Of a DNA stretch of 64,000 bases, positions 22,532-34,705 are shown piece after piece; position 1 is the first letter of the stretch, and each line of letters opens with the position of its first letter. This DNA comes from Grifola frondosa (lineage: Eukaryota; Basidiomycota; Agaricomycetes; Polyporales; Grifolaceae), in NCBI GenBank assembly GCA_001683735.1, contig LUGG01000002.1, forward strand, positions 1,240,001 through 1,304,000. The letters run 5' to 3'. A program made the position numbers and the translations under genes. A model generated the notes under the pieces. That model did not search any database. It was not told where the DNA came from and saw nothing but the letters and a program-made list of their open reading frames with translations.

Positions 22532-23774
22532 TTAGTTGTACTGGGTACGATCAATTCGAACGTGCAGCATGTTCCTTCCGCTACACTGAGGAAACACATC
22601 CGCAATCTTCTCGCTCCACCACGAGTCGTTTTCCTTCCAGGCGAAGTCAGGAAACGCGATGGTGATGCTCTTGAGCGCGGGGAACACCCGGGCCGGATTG
22701 GCGAAAATGGGACCGAACCAGGTGTCCAGCAGCTTCAGCATGCTGTCGCACTGATACCGCGGATAATCTCTGAAGGCATGTTGGAGTTCTATGCTGTGCA
22801 AACGAGGTGCATCGAGGTGCAAAAGGAGGTCATGTATGAGCTCATAACCGTCCATACTCGGGATGGCGATTGACAATGTCTCGAGCTTTGGGAGGTGGGC
22901 GGGATGCACCGTGGGGCGACCTTAATATCGAGCGGAATGAGTATCTCTATTTTGTGTTGTTACTTGGAGTGAATGAGCTCACCGAGCCTGAAGCTGGAAG
23001 GAAATGCCGAGGGTATAAGCCGCAAATCGACAAGAGTGTTGCTCAGGGCGTGCGACATTCCGCAGACGTAACGATCGTAGCATAGCTGTAGAAGACAGGT
23101 AATCAGCGCCGTAAATTTCCCTGCTAGAATCGTTATGAATGGGATAAACGCACGGTTGCGATTATCAACTTTCCACGGTCCTCGTGTTGAGGGTAATCAT
23201 CTAAAAACTTATCGAAGCTATAGGATCGCCAATTTATATTCTCGGTGACGATAGAGGAGAGTTCTGAGAAAGCCAGGACGGAATTAATAACGTCCGAGAT
23301 CCAACTGAATTCGAGCCTGTGGAGCTCCAGGTGTCTCACAGATCGCATCTTGGAGAGGAATCGGAACAAGCGACTCTCGTGTTGAATGGATATTTGTAAC
23401 ATGCCAGTGTACCAAATTCCGAGGCGGTCGACGTTCTGGAGGATCTGAAAAATGTCCGGATGTGTAACCAATATCACATCCTCAATCCACAGGATTGATG
23501 AATTGTCTTCCAAGACAATATGAAGCTCTTTGACGAGAACGCCGAGGTCTGAAGTCTCCACAGTGTGGGCGAAGCGGCTTGACTGGACGTCACCGTACAA
23601 GCAGACAGTGCTGTAAAGGTGGCGGCGGCTCCTCCGGAGCCACGAGCGGCATGTCAGAGCGCAGGCACGCAGTGCTCCATTGAGAAGACCGTCGGTCCGA
23701 CTGAGTCCCCCCGAGTTCTCTGCAAGCGCGTCGATGATGAGGTCACAGATTTCGGCAGACAGGCAGCGAGGCAT
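22532..23774 (-). CDS. F-box-like protein with leucine-rich C-terminal half
   Basis: Starts MPRCLSAEICDLIIDALAEN (23774), a short F-box-like helix pair. It is followed by the typical agaricomycete LRACALTCRSWLRRSRRHLYSTV and RFAHTVETS...VKELHIVLED. Three exons. The first ends at ATVR|GTGCGT near 23149. A middle exon reads GMSHALSNTLVDLRLIPSAF. The last exon joins through GRPTVHPAHLPKLETLSIAI, an LRR-like repeat, and ends RIDRTQYN at 22532. The leucine-rich strands are likely to form a solenoid that binds the substrate, with the F-box binding Skp1. Splice sites are consistent and no frame slip is needed. It differs in architecture from the F-box gene at 13.8-15.8 kb. Target unknown. Confidence 0.8.
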
Positions 23775-25812
23775 GTTTTGCGACTAGAGAATATTTTCGA
23801 TATTGTGCAGAAGCGACCAGAATGAATAGCCACGATATAATGCTGCAGGGAAGAGGCGTCGAAGTCAAAAGGTAAGAGGAAGTTTGAACCGGTGTGGCGC
23901 GGACCGCTTGCGCTTTTATGGTTGCTTTTGTGGCGCATTTGATTAATCACTGATCTGGATTATGAATTTACACAAAGCAAAATGACAGTAACAAACGAGA
24001 AGGGTGTCAGTTGTGTTCAATGGCGGCACCAGTGGCACACACGGATAGGAATATTTTCATTTGAAGGACAGTCGACGAGTAGGTGTGGATGTTGCGTGCC
24101 GAAAATGAGCTGTCGTGCGCGAGGGCTTCAAATCGCAGATGAAGAGGCAAGACGCTCCAGACAGCGCAGCACTATTGTTACGGTGAGGAATCCAGCTAAG
24201 TATAAGGACGTGGGAGGACAAGAAGAGCCTTAGTCAGGCCCTGAACAAACTTCAAACCATACGAAGGAATGTCTGATAAAAAAAATGATTGCAATGAATA
24301 TGTACGATCATTCTACTCACAAAGCCTTTCGCTTCAAGTCGCCATGAATTACTGTGGACCACAGAAAGTCATACGGCAGTGCCCATCGAGTCAAATCACA
24401 TTCGCGGTACAACATCAAGGCGGCTTCGATCAACTAACCGTACATGAAAGTTCGAGATGCACACACTCATGACGGCCTGCCAGGTGCGGACTTCCGTAGT
24501 AGAGCAATGTTCGGACATGTCGGCACGATTAGGGGGGCGCAAACATTTGGCTCGGCACCGAATGGACTACGTGGAGATATCATGAGGTTGAAAATCCGGG
24601 ACGGGGAGCATATTATGACGTTGGAGAAGCACTAGGCCTGCGAATGTGCACCGTGCACGGGTACGAACAACGTCATGTTATAAAGATAAGGCGAAAGCGC
24701 ACATTTCTTGCGGTGTTTGCGAGGAATTGTATAGCCTAAAACATTAACCACGATGCATTGATGGTGACCGATGATACGTGGTGTTGAGAAGGCGTGCGAT
24801 GACGATGCGCTTGCTGAAGAAAGGCCTTGAAGATGGAGGTTATGATTATATGCAGAGTTGCAGGAAAACTTGTCGCATCCTAGTATACTGCAGCCGACGG
24901 TTGCTGTGGGAACGAGTAGTCGGTGACCGGATTTGGGCGTGTAACAAGCACCTCCACACCGTCACCAAACTTGCACAATATTACAAATGTATTCGAATTT
25001 CGCCACTGCAGTGCTCGTGCCAGGAGCGACCTACCCCTTCATATGACCTCTTGCTCTTCAACTTCTTTTTCCATCCCTTTCATCCGAAGATTGTCAAATT
25101 TTGGCAATCTCAGCGGCCTCAACTATTCCGACTGATTGGCGACCACTATTGCTTGACGCAACCGAGTGAGCGCTCTGTCTGCTGCTGCATGTCTTCAACT
25201 ATATTTTCCCAGCTAGTATTTCTCGCTCGCCTCCTGATTCCATCGCATGATTGGTATCTGAAGTGCACCAAGTATTGTCAGACTCGTCGCGGGTCCTACT
25301 ATGTACACGAACATGACCCTGAGCGCGACAGGCTCTCAATCTGCGTATGAGCTTCCATTCTGCTACCAGCTCTCTATGTCCATGACCAGTGTTCTATCGC
25401 CAAGCACGCGCACCCCCTCTGTCCATCGCCATCTCCTGTCGCCCAACTCGCACACTTTCTGTCTTTGCAAGGGTCGAGCACTCCTAGTCGAGTGCCGGTC
25501 ATTCGCCGGCCGGGTATCTCCTAGCACAAGTCCAGCATTCTCTCCTTTACCGCTTCGGCCCTCGAGGTTGCTCCAGCCAGCGAGTCCTCCTATTTCGTGT
25601 TTGCAGCCATCTCGCCCCGATCACCCTCGACCTCGATCGCGTACCACGTGCCTCCAATTTACTTCAGGGGCTCGCTTTGACGCTGCCCCTCCGAGTTTGA
25701 GCCTCAGAGTGAGCCCGCTCGTCTCACCACTCGCAGGCTCCCACCGCTCTTCGTCGTCGCGTCCAGGGTGAGCCCCTCCTCTCTCTCTTCAGCCAAGAGC
25801 GCCAAGTTGAAT
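23775..25812. other. Long intergenic region upstream of the mucin gene
   Basis: 2.0 kb with no supportable gene. The longest plus-strand frame (24778-25350) has no motif, is Cys- and aromatic-rich in a haphazard way and lacks splice support. The last 400 nt (about 25380-25800) are strikingly C/T-rich on the plus strand, a common feature of highly expressed fungal promoters. No TATA box, tRNA or repeat was seen. Confidence 0.45.
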
Positions 25813-28800
25813 ATGGCGTGCGCGTGCCCTAGGCCGATGCCACGATGGACGGCAGTGCTCGCGTTATTCCTTAGCGCGTCGTGCATCCCCGGGACCGCAG
25901 AGGCAGCCATAGTACAGCCTCTGGTGTACCCTTCAGGGTTTGGAGACCACTTCGATGTTCTCCTCGGTCTCGCGGCTCCAGCGACTATGCTTGTCGTACC
26001 GCGCCAGCAAGTGTCAGGTCCTTCGCCTTCCCAGACGAGTGTGAGTGCGAGTGCGAGTGCGAGTGCGAGCTCGAGCTCGTCAGAGGCGCCTCAGAGTGCT
26101 TCTACTGTCGCTCCCTCGGCTACTACCTCGGTTGCGGCAACTTCTTCGGATTCTATATTGTCCGAGTCCCTGACGTCTTTCATTTCGTCTTCAAGTGTCG
26201 AGACTTCCTCTTCGATACATGTCGAGGTGCGTGTTTCTGTCTCGTGTTGCATAATATTTAGACATTTTCCATGTTGGAGAACTCCCTGCCTGTTTGCATT
26301 CTTCGCGTTTCCATTATTATTACGTACCTTGATGACGTCGCTAGATGCTAACTGACTTGCCGTTATCGGATATTACAGACGTCGTCATCGAGTACCACCG
26401 GGCCCGGTTCGTCGTCGACGTTACCGTCTTCGTCGTCCGCATCCCAGATAGACTCGACGTCCTCGGAACCCACGCCCCTTGTCGGAAGCTCATCTTCTGC
26501 AGATAGCGCGACCCTGGCGCCATCGTCGACGTCCTCTGAAACCACCTGTCCTACCGGAAGTTCGTCTTCCGCACATAGTGTAGATCATAGCAGCACGACT
26601 GCCGCGTCGTCCGCGTCCCAGACAGACTCGGCGTCCTCGGAATCCACGCCTCTCGTCGGAAGCTCGTCTTCTGCAGATATCGCAAGTGGGAGCAGCACGA
26701 TTGCCTCTCTGACTTCGTCGTTTGTGTCTCAGACGGACTCGACTTCCTCGGAATCCACGCCTTCCGCGCTCGTGGGAAGCTCATCTTCTGGGAGCAGCAC
26801 GACTACTTCTCTGGCGTCACCGTCGACGTCCTCTGAACCTGCCCGTCCCACCGGAAGCTCGCCTTCTGATACCGCAGGTTATAGCAGCCCGTGCCTCGTC
26901 GTCCACGTCCCAGACAAACTCGATATCGGAATCGGCGCCTCTCGCATCTTCCATCGGAAGCTCGTCTTTTGCAGGTGGGAGCAGCACAACTGCCTCTCCG
27001 GTGCTACCCACCCTCCAGCTCAGAGCTCGTCTTCTGGGATAGCGCGAGCCGGAGCAGTACAACTGCCTCTTTGGCTTCATTGTTTGCATCCCAGACAGAC
27101 GCGATGCCCTCGGAATCCACGCCTTCGACATCTCTTGCTGGAACTTCGTCTTCTACAGATAGCGCAGGTCCGAGCAGCACAACTCCCTCCTTAGCGTCAC
27201 CATCGACGTCCCCTGAGCCCACCCCTCCCGCCGGAAGCTCGTCTTCTGCAGATAGCGCGAGTCGGAGCAGTACCGTTGCTTCTCTGGCTTCATTTTTTGC
27301 ATCTCAGACAGACGCGACACCCTCGGAATCTACGCCTTCGACATCTCTTGCTGGAACTTCGTCTTCTACAGATAGCGCGGGTCCGAGCAGCACGACTCCC
27401 TCTCCGGCGCCACCGCCGACGTCCTCTGAACCTACCCCTCCCGCCGGAAGCTCGTCTAGCGCAGGTTATAGCAGCACGATTGCCTCGTCGTCCACGTCCC
27501 AGACAAGCTCGATGTCGGAATCGGCGCCTCCCACGTCTTCCATCGAAAGCTCGTCTTTTACAGATAGCGCGGGTCCGAGCAGCACGACGGCCTCTCTGGC
27601 GCCGTCGTCGACCTCATCTGAACCCACCTCTCTCGTTGGAAGTTCGTCTTCCGCAGGTGATAGCAGCACGACTGTCTCTCTGGTTTCGTTGTCCGCTTCC
27701 CAGACAGACGCGATGCCCTCGGAATCCACGCCTCCCCCGTCTTCCGCCAGAAGTTCGTCTTCTGCAGATAGCGCGAGTGGAAGCAGCCCAACTGCCTCTT
27801 TGGCGCCACCGTCGACGTCTTTCGAACCCACGTCTTCCGTCGAAAGCTCGTCTTCTGCAGATAGCGCGAGTGGGAGCAGCACGATTGCCTCTCTGACGCC
27901 ATCCTCTGAACCCACCCCTCCCGCTGGGAGCTCGTCTTCTGCAGATAGTGTAGGTGGGAGTAGCACGACTGCCTCTCTGGCTTCGCCGTCCGCATCTCAG
28001 ATAGATCCCACTTCCTCGGAATCCACGCCTCCCACTCTAGGGGGAAGCTCGTCTTCTGGGAGCAGCGCGACTGCCTCTCCGGCATCACCGTCGGCGTCTT
28101 ATGAACCCACCCCTCCCGCTGGAAGCTCGTCTTCTGCAGATAGCGCAGGTGGGAGCAGCACGATTAGCTCTCTAGTGCCATCGTTGACGTCCTCTGGCAT
28201 TTCTGTTCCCTGGTCCACTGACCCTGACCCCCCATCAGGTTCGAGTTCTGCAGACTCAAGTTCAATAGGCGCGAGTGCGATACCAAGTTCGGATGCGATG
28301 TCAAGTTCTAGCTCGGCGACAGACCCGGGTCCGACTACGAGCGTGAGTTTGACTACGGATCCAAATACGAGCACGGCTTCTGGTGTGGCAAGTTCGACGA
28401 TTAGCTCTGCCAGTGCTGGCTCTGGCGTGAGTTCTACTTCTGCCACCACCGTTGACCCATCTTCATCTGCGTAAGTTTATTCAGTGTGTGCCCATGTGTT
28501 CGGTTTGCTATATTTTTGACACGTTCTCTCATGTTCATCGTATTTTCTATTGGTTCGAACAGGACGCCGACATCCACGAGCGTGCCTTCGACTTCAGTCA
28601 GCACTTCAGTCAGCATCTCGTCGAGCCCAACCTCAATCACAAGCTCTGAAGTGACTTCTTCATCCGTTACGATGTCCGGGTCAGACTCTGTGTCAGATTC
28701 TACGACGTTCACGCCCACCAGCTCCTCGACATCGTCTTCAGCTGTTTCAGCAAGCACCACCTCTTCTCCACAGACGTCCTTCTCGACATCGACACCCGCT

Positions 28801-31020
28801 TCCGTTTCTACCTCTCCAGCGGTCACGCCGACACCCGTGCCGACGCTGCCTTCGTCTACAACGACCATCGCCACGTTATCCTCATCCGGCAACAGCTCCT
28901 CCACGACGTCTTCCGGGTCCACATCGTCTTTATTGACATTGTCCAAGCCGATGCTGCAGCCATCTGTCACGCTCGACTCGACTTCTCTCCTTGCGGTTTC
29001 ATTGCCTCTGCCGACGGGCCTGACTACGCTGTTTACGACGATGACGCGGACGTCGACATTCTTGAGCGGCTCATCGTGGGCACCACGACGTACACCACCG
29101 TCGTCGCTACCGGGACGCTCATCCCGAATGCGACAAGCGGGAGCGACAACATGTAAAACACATTCCCGTCCTGTTTATTATCAGTTGACAAGCTGACCTG
29201 ACCGCACCAATTCACAGATTCGCGCACAACTCCGGCGCACTCGCAGGCCTCATCATCGGCGTCATCGCCTTCGTCTTGCTCATGGCAGCATTGATTTTCT
29301 TAGCGTACCGCAGACAGCGTATGCACCGCTTAGAGGCTGATGTAGCCGCCGCGGCGCTTGTATCGCGGAGCGGACTGAGGATACGAGCGTTGGATGATGA
29401 CGATGACCAGGGAGCCAGCGGGATGGCCGAGCGGTTCGATAGCGGGTCCGTCACGCGCTTCAGCATCGGCACGTATGACCGCCTGCGCGGTGGGAACATG
29501 GCCTCGAGCAGCCGCGAGGACGGGCTTGGGGGCTCTGCGAGCGATAGGCGCGGAAAGGACGATGTTGGAGACGGCCCAGAGAGCAGGGTGGGAAGCGTGG
29601 CGCTGACGCATCCTCCAAACTCGTCTGCGCGCGACATCAGCTCACTCGCGGATGCTGCACTGGGCCCGTCGCTGCCTCCTGTGCGGCCCCCTCTGCGCGT
29701 GCACTTGCGGCATTCCTCGTCGGGTCCCGGTCCCGAGCCTGCTGCATGGCTGGGTGGGGAAGATATCTCGTTCGACGCTGCAGACGACCCATTCAAGGAC
29801 CCTCTGCCGCCTCCTTCCCCGGTTCTGCTCTCGTCGCTTTACGGCCGGTCGGAGGAGGATGCGCAGCTCGGCTCGCCTGTGTCTGAGAACTTCGAGCGTG
29901 ACCTGCTCGCGCTAGCTGCGGTGGGCAACGCGTATGTGAGCCGCACCGCGAGCAGATCGTCGCACGAGCACGGCGGATACACTTCTGCTCCAGGCTCTTC
30001 AGCGCATGGGCAAGAAGGACTCGGAGTTATAGGCGCAGGGTCGTCCAATGGTCATGGTGGCTCATCTAGCGGACACAAGGGTAGGTCTTCCGGCGGAAAT
30101 CGCCCACAGTCTGCGGCCAGTGGTCATGGGCCTTTTGCAGATGGGAGGCGCTCGCCTGGGCCATCGAGCCTTCTGCCGACACAGGTGCAGCTGGAGGCTC
30201 CGCCCACGGCGTATCGCGTGGTGGACGAGGATGGAAGCCCGGGTTCGCAGAAGAGGATGAGCATCCTGGGGAGGTCGCTTCGTGGACTGAAGATCCGGAG
30301 TGGGAGTGGGTCGTTCCCTTCGACCCGCTCCGCGTCGGGTATAGATCCGACTCCCCCAGCTTCGCCAATACGAGACCGATCATCCACAATATCCACTCAA
30401 CAGCTGAACAGCCCGAGAACGTCGTTCTTCGAGCCCCCGAGGCTGGCGACGGATCCCACGAGGAACTCGATGGTGTCTTCGGCTTCCTCGCCGCGGCTTG
30501 CGCATGTGCTCGTGCAGTCTCCATCTATTCAGGCCCCGTCCATACACCGCGCGCAGTTGCCTGTGCTGGGAAACCTCCCCGGCCCCTCCTTTGGGCCTCA
30601 GGGGATATTCCGGAGGACGAAGTGCATACGGGAGCGCCTGCATGGTCAAATCTTGGTCCCTACCTGAGCGTGCCAGACATGCCGTCGCCTGCCCTTACGG
30701 AAGGCTCGTATGTGCCGGAGGGCTTGCTGGATCCGCGTCTCGGGTTGCGGTTGGGGTCCAAGGGTATGCAGAGCTCGGGCACGATTAGTTTCAAGGACGA
30801 TATGGATTACTCCAGGCCTATCGGTGGGGTGAGTCTTCATTCGTTTTTGGATGTTCGGATGAACAATTTACTGATGGTGGATGTGATGCAGCTTGTGAAT
30901 AACAGGCAGCACAGCTCTACGACGTTCCAATCGCTCGATACGCATGATTCCCGGGAAAAAGATACGCATGGTCAACCATCCGAGGACTCTCGCCGCATGC
31001 CGAGTCCAAGCCCATCGTAG
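25813..31020 (+). CDS. Large mucin-like single-pass membrane protein
   Basis: Start MACACPRPMPRWTAVLALFL at 25813 gives an N-terminal signal peptide (cleavage near TAEA-AIV). The ~1000-residue extracellular part is mostly Ser/Thr/Pro and should be heavily O-mannosylated; its core is a set of ~60-70-residue repeats. A short structured pre-membrane segment (LERLIVGTTTYTTVVATGTL) leads, after an intron, to one membrane helix (GALAGLIIGVIAFVLLMAAL) and a basic stop-transfer YRRQRM. The ~550-residue cytoplasmic tail is disordered (SFFEPPRLATDP, GIDPTPPASP) and ends MPSPSPS. The design resembles signalling mucins of the Msb2/Hkr1 kind, or cell-wall sensors, but no specific domain supports one. Frame slips occur near 26885-26895, 29014-29022 and 30600-30606 (GGGG, one G short). 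Confidence 0.75.
26385..28190 (+). repeat. Ser/Thr/Pro coding tandem repeats (~200 bp unit)
   Basis: Degenerate in-frame repeats of about 64-70 codons, each built from two half-units. One carries SQTDxxxSESTP followed by SSSS. The other carries SSTTASLA...SSEPTPP followed by GSSSSADS. At least eight units can be followed. A second low-complexity run, GAGTGC repeats, sits at 26040-26070 and encodes Ser-Ala. Such arrays expand and contract easily, so length variation between strains is likely. Confidence 0.8.
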
Positions 31021-31631
31021 TTGGACCCTTTTAGATCTTGTCTTATATCTACACACGCTCTTTCGTACTACCTTCTTTTTGGCTACTTCCCCAGCCATGA
31101 AAATCATGATGACGCTGTCTGTGTCCTTGCTCTTCCGTACTACTTTAAGCTCTATTAGTTAATATACCCCGTCCATTGTCGTCCCTTTGTATCACTATAC
31201 TTAGTGTCGCTTCAAGTTGTTTTCCTCACGCACTATACACGCATTTCATATCAAAATAGCCCTAGTTATCGCGAACTTCTGCATAGAGATCTTCATTGAC
31301 TTCATATCTATCTTGTAACTTTCTTTAATGGAACCCAGCATCAAATTCGAGTCTTCACCCGCTAAACCAGGGCGTACCGTGATTCAACGCGTTATGTCAC
31401 GCGTTTAGCGCCTGTCGCTCTCAACGTTGTTCCTCCATTTGCAACTCGTAAGATCCATTTACTTTGCTTCCTCGACACATGATAGTCACCTTTTTTCATA
31501 GATCGCAAGGAAGGCAATGTCGCTCGAAGTTGTCGCTGCCGACAAGACACAAACGTGACGGACGTTCAAGTGGTCCTGTCACCCATTCGTCGCGACGGTC
31601 ACCGTTTGCGGTCAACAAGGCGCTCAAGAAT

Positions 31632-32479
31632 ATGCCTAATATGCATCCCATAGGCATACTCTACGAAGTATATCTTGACTTGAAAACCATGCCAGTGGAC
31701 GACGATAATGATCTTCCGACCCTGATATTCTCTCACCTGCACCCGATCGATCGATCTTCTACATTTGGCAAGAATTAACAAGGAATACGCGAGGTGTTCT
31801 CATGAGTCGTTCGTTGGTCGGCACAGGTTTGAAAGCTGCACGCAACAACGTCGAGTGTCTCCAGAAGCACCGTTCCTTAGTGAGCCAGCTCATACTGTCA
31901 CGTATGTCTCATGAACACATCATAGATGCTCTGACATAGGTCTACTGTGTATTTCGTAGAACTGCCTCACGACCAACGTCCACAGCATAAATTGTGATTT
32001 TTTGTGTTGGATACTGTCAGGCTTGTCTGAGGCAATTGTGTGTCTGCGATATGTAGATGTTTTTTTCGAATGTGCTCACCGAACGCTCAACAGGATTATT
32101 ATGCATACCCAGACCGGCCATGAACTGACTTCTTCAGCCGAGTTCACACATAGGAGCTTTCGTTGAGTTCTAAGTTGAAAGTTTGTGAATTTTGATATCG
32201 TTCAAAGCACTGATTCTAACATAAATCTTGCACGGTCGGTGAAAGCACGAAGGCTGAAATGCTGACCATTGGAAGTTAGTGGCAGAAGACGAATCGAGGG
32301 CAGCAAAACAGTTGAAAGATAAATTGGATGCTACAAGAGAGAAAATTCGCGAGAACGATACTATATGGCATTGTTCTCGATGCGAAACTCAAGAAGTCAA
32401 TCTCAAAGTCTTCTTCGACATCGCGAACACCTACAAACCTAGTGTGTGCATTAAAGTTGTAATTTCATGTCTATATTGA
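31632..32479 (+). pseudogene. Decayed F-box protein relic
   Basis: An F-box core is readable as DLPTLIFSHLHPID then LLHLARINKEY, but the two halves are separated by an extra GATC (a GATCGATCGATC run at about 31746-31757) that shifts the frame. Within the next 120 nt the frame changes again: MSRSLVGTGLKAARNNVECL continues in one frame and APFLSEPAH in another. These match the common agaricomycete pattern LARTxKxFRxxLMSRSS.xxWKAAR..VxxLPxxPxxLSEPxYA. A later segment (RAAKQLKDKLDATREKIREND, 32300-32360) fits the family's charged helix. Four or more disruptions in under 1 kb, including missing residues between motifs, point to a true relic rather than sequence error alone. Confidence 0.55.
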
Positions 32480-33320
32480 CGTACATTAGTTCCAAGTCAT
32501 GCAATGGAAAATGCAAGCATCGCGAATGGCGGGATACATTGAGCCAACTTCCAAGCCTCGTGCGGAATCTGAGGAATGTTGGTTCTTTACGACAAATAAA
32601 TTGAAAAGAGACTCATCGAATATGGACGATAGGGATTTTCTAATATTATAGTTGGTGTACAAAGTCTCGCAACCGGTCGCCTTGTGCTCCCCAGTTTTTC
32701 AGTTCTGCGCCGTAATTTGTTCCTACCAAGTTGCCAAACTTGGCCAAATGATCGGATAGCACGTGACTCAAAAAGTTTATAAAAATCTCCGCCGCGCACT
32801 TGCGTTTCTTCACTCATTTCCAGACTCGCACTATTGTCCCCTGCCGAATGTCCTTTCTCGCAGGAGTCTACCGCGGGTCTCAGAACGAGCTGGATGCCTC
32901 AGCTGGAGCGCATGCTATCCTGACTAGTGGTGGTCGATTTTTGTCGGCCATGGCATGTTTTTCCTTACCAGAGGTATCACATTCCCCGCCCTCCATGTTG
33001 TTCTCGATATATGTCGTTTGCGAAAATTTTTCAATTGTCCAAAGGAGTGTATGTAGTGCTTGCGAATAAGACATTTTTCAATCACGATTCGAACGCATAA
33101 AAAAGTGCGTGGTATACTGTCCGGCGACATGTACATGTCAAACAATTCCAATGCTAAACGACGACTGCATAACAATTTGCTCTATGTCTTCAGGCTCTAC
33201 GTCCTCAATTACAGGGATTGTAATAATATCCCAAAAATGTGTCGACCCTCCCCCGCCTTGCTGGTATCTCTATAAGCCCACCGATAACGTCGGTGACACT
33301 GGTATCCCTAATCCCGCGCC
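32480..33320. other. Intergenic
   Basis: 841 nt, AT-rich, with only short frames on either strand. Nothing recognisable. Confidence 0.4.
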
Positions 33321-34705
33321 TCAAGCGGTTAGTGGCTTCTTCGCGGAAGCCTTGCCCTCCTTGCCTGGCACGAACAGCCAGCACAACGCAATGAGTACCC
33401 TAAACCGGTACCGACGCCAAGCGTGCCGGCTGCGCCAATTTTGTCAATAAGTGCACGTCCGACAAAACCGCCAAAGAAGAGCGCGAAGATGGCAATGAGC
33501 TTGTGATCGCGCGAGATGATGCGTTGCTTGAAGTTGAACAGCTTAGGGTCCGCCATGAGCTCGCACCACACCGTCGTCAGCACGACTGCACACATGTGTC
33601 ATCAGTAACCACAGGTAACAACGGGGAGGAGAGACTCACTGGTGGTAGCGAACTGCGTGTTCACGCGCTTGCCCATGATGCCCTGGAGACCCAGGCTGGC
33701 ACTCATGAAACCAAGAGCAACGAACGTGAGCGCATTGGTCCATGCAGGGTCTCCACGGCTCTCCGCGATGCTGCCCTGCCCGCTCTGCCATGCAGTGACT
33801 GCGGCAGCCATGGTGAACAGCGCTTGTATGAAGGTGCCAAGCGCAAGCCATGCGCGCGTCTTCGCACCCATGCGGTCGCCGATGCGCCCAAGAGACGCAC
33901 CAAGGATGAACGTGATCACAGACGTAAGCGCTTGTTGGTCTGCGATGTGGAAGGAAGTATCGCGCTGCCCAGGAGGGCCGGAGAACAGGCGCGCGAGGGC
34001 GAGGGCGAGCTGTAAGAGAAAGTTAATACAAGAACGGAGGTGAGAGAATGAGACCGTCGCAGGTTCAAAGAGGAATCCATAAGTTCGCTCAGTGACTATG
34101 TACATGGGGCTGCGATAAGCCCCGATGTCAACATTCTTCCGCAAGCTTTACAATCCGCATTCGCAGGTAAGGGGCCTGCCCAAATTGACTTGCATGCACA
34201 TGCACCACGGAACGGAGACCGAGCACTCCGATGCCAAGCACGCACCTTTACATGGTGAAAATTTCAAACATCAACACTCCTATCAACATCGGTAGTGTGG
34301 ATGGTTGAAGTATGGCATTTCCGAAGTCTCCGGCGAGGAAGATGCAGAGAGGAAAAACATACCTGTACCGAGTTTCCTGTCTGGAATCCACACCACACAA
34401 ATATAGCCGTGAATGACACAGAGTCACTAAAGCATGTCACAGAAATGGTCAGGGAGGCTGTGAGCATAGAGAGAGAATCCATACATGAAACCGGTCATGA
34501 AGCAGTATGCTGCAAGCGGGAAAGTCGACTTGAGAGGGTCAACGTCGGTCATAAGGTGCCGCAAAGAGAATACATCCATGGGAGATAGCCATAGTCTGGC
34601 GGTATCGACGGCAGTGCTGGCGGAGGAGACGGGGTGGGGGAGAGTGTCTGCTTTCTGCTCCGCATAGTCGGGGCCGGTCGGCAGTGTATTCGAGTCGGAT
34701 GCCAT
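33321..34705 (-). CDS. DUF1275 (YoaK-family) multi-pass membrane protein
   Basis: Start MASDSNTLPTGPDYAEQKAD (34705), a ~70-residue cytosolic N-terminus. The DUF1275 signature is rebuilt by splicing: MTGF-IDSVSF, then VWCGFQTGNSVQ, then LALALARLFSGPPGQR. Further family helices: SVITFILGASLGRIGDRM, WLALGTFIQALFTMAAAV, FVALGFMSASLGLQGIMG, TTVWCELMADPKLF and LIAIFALFFGGFVGRAL. The last helix (RVLIALCWLFVPGKEGK) needs one added base at about 33396-33408. The stop is then TGA at 33321-33323, after KKPLTA. The intron between TGNSVQ and LALALAR is unusually long (about 350 nt). Molecular function of the family is unknown; transport is often assumed. Confidence 0.87.

Noticed and set aside
24778..25350. 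190-codon frame upstream of the mucin gene
   Set aside because: No motif, no start context or splice support; composition is that of random non-coding sequence.
27276..27966. Leu/Arg-rich plus-strand and Glu/Asp-rich minus-strand frames over the Ser-rich repeats
   Set aside because: Low-complexity shadows of the repeat DNA in other frames.
33503..34043. Plus-strand frames opposite the DUF1275 gene
   Set aside because: They overlap clear membrane-helix coding on the minus strand and have no recognisable content.
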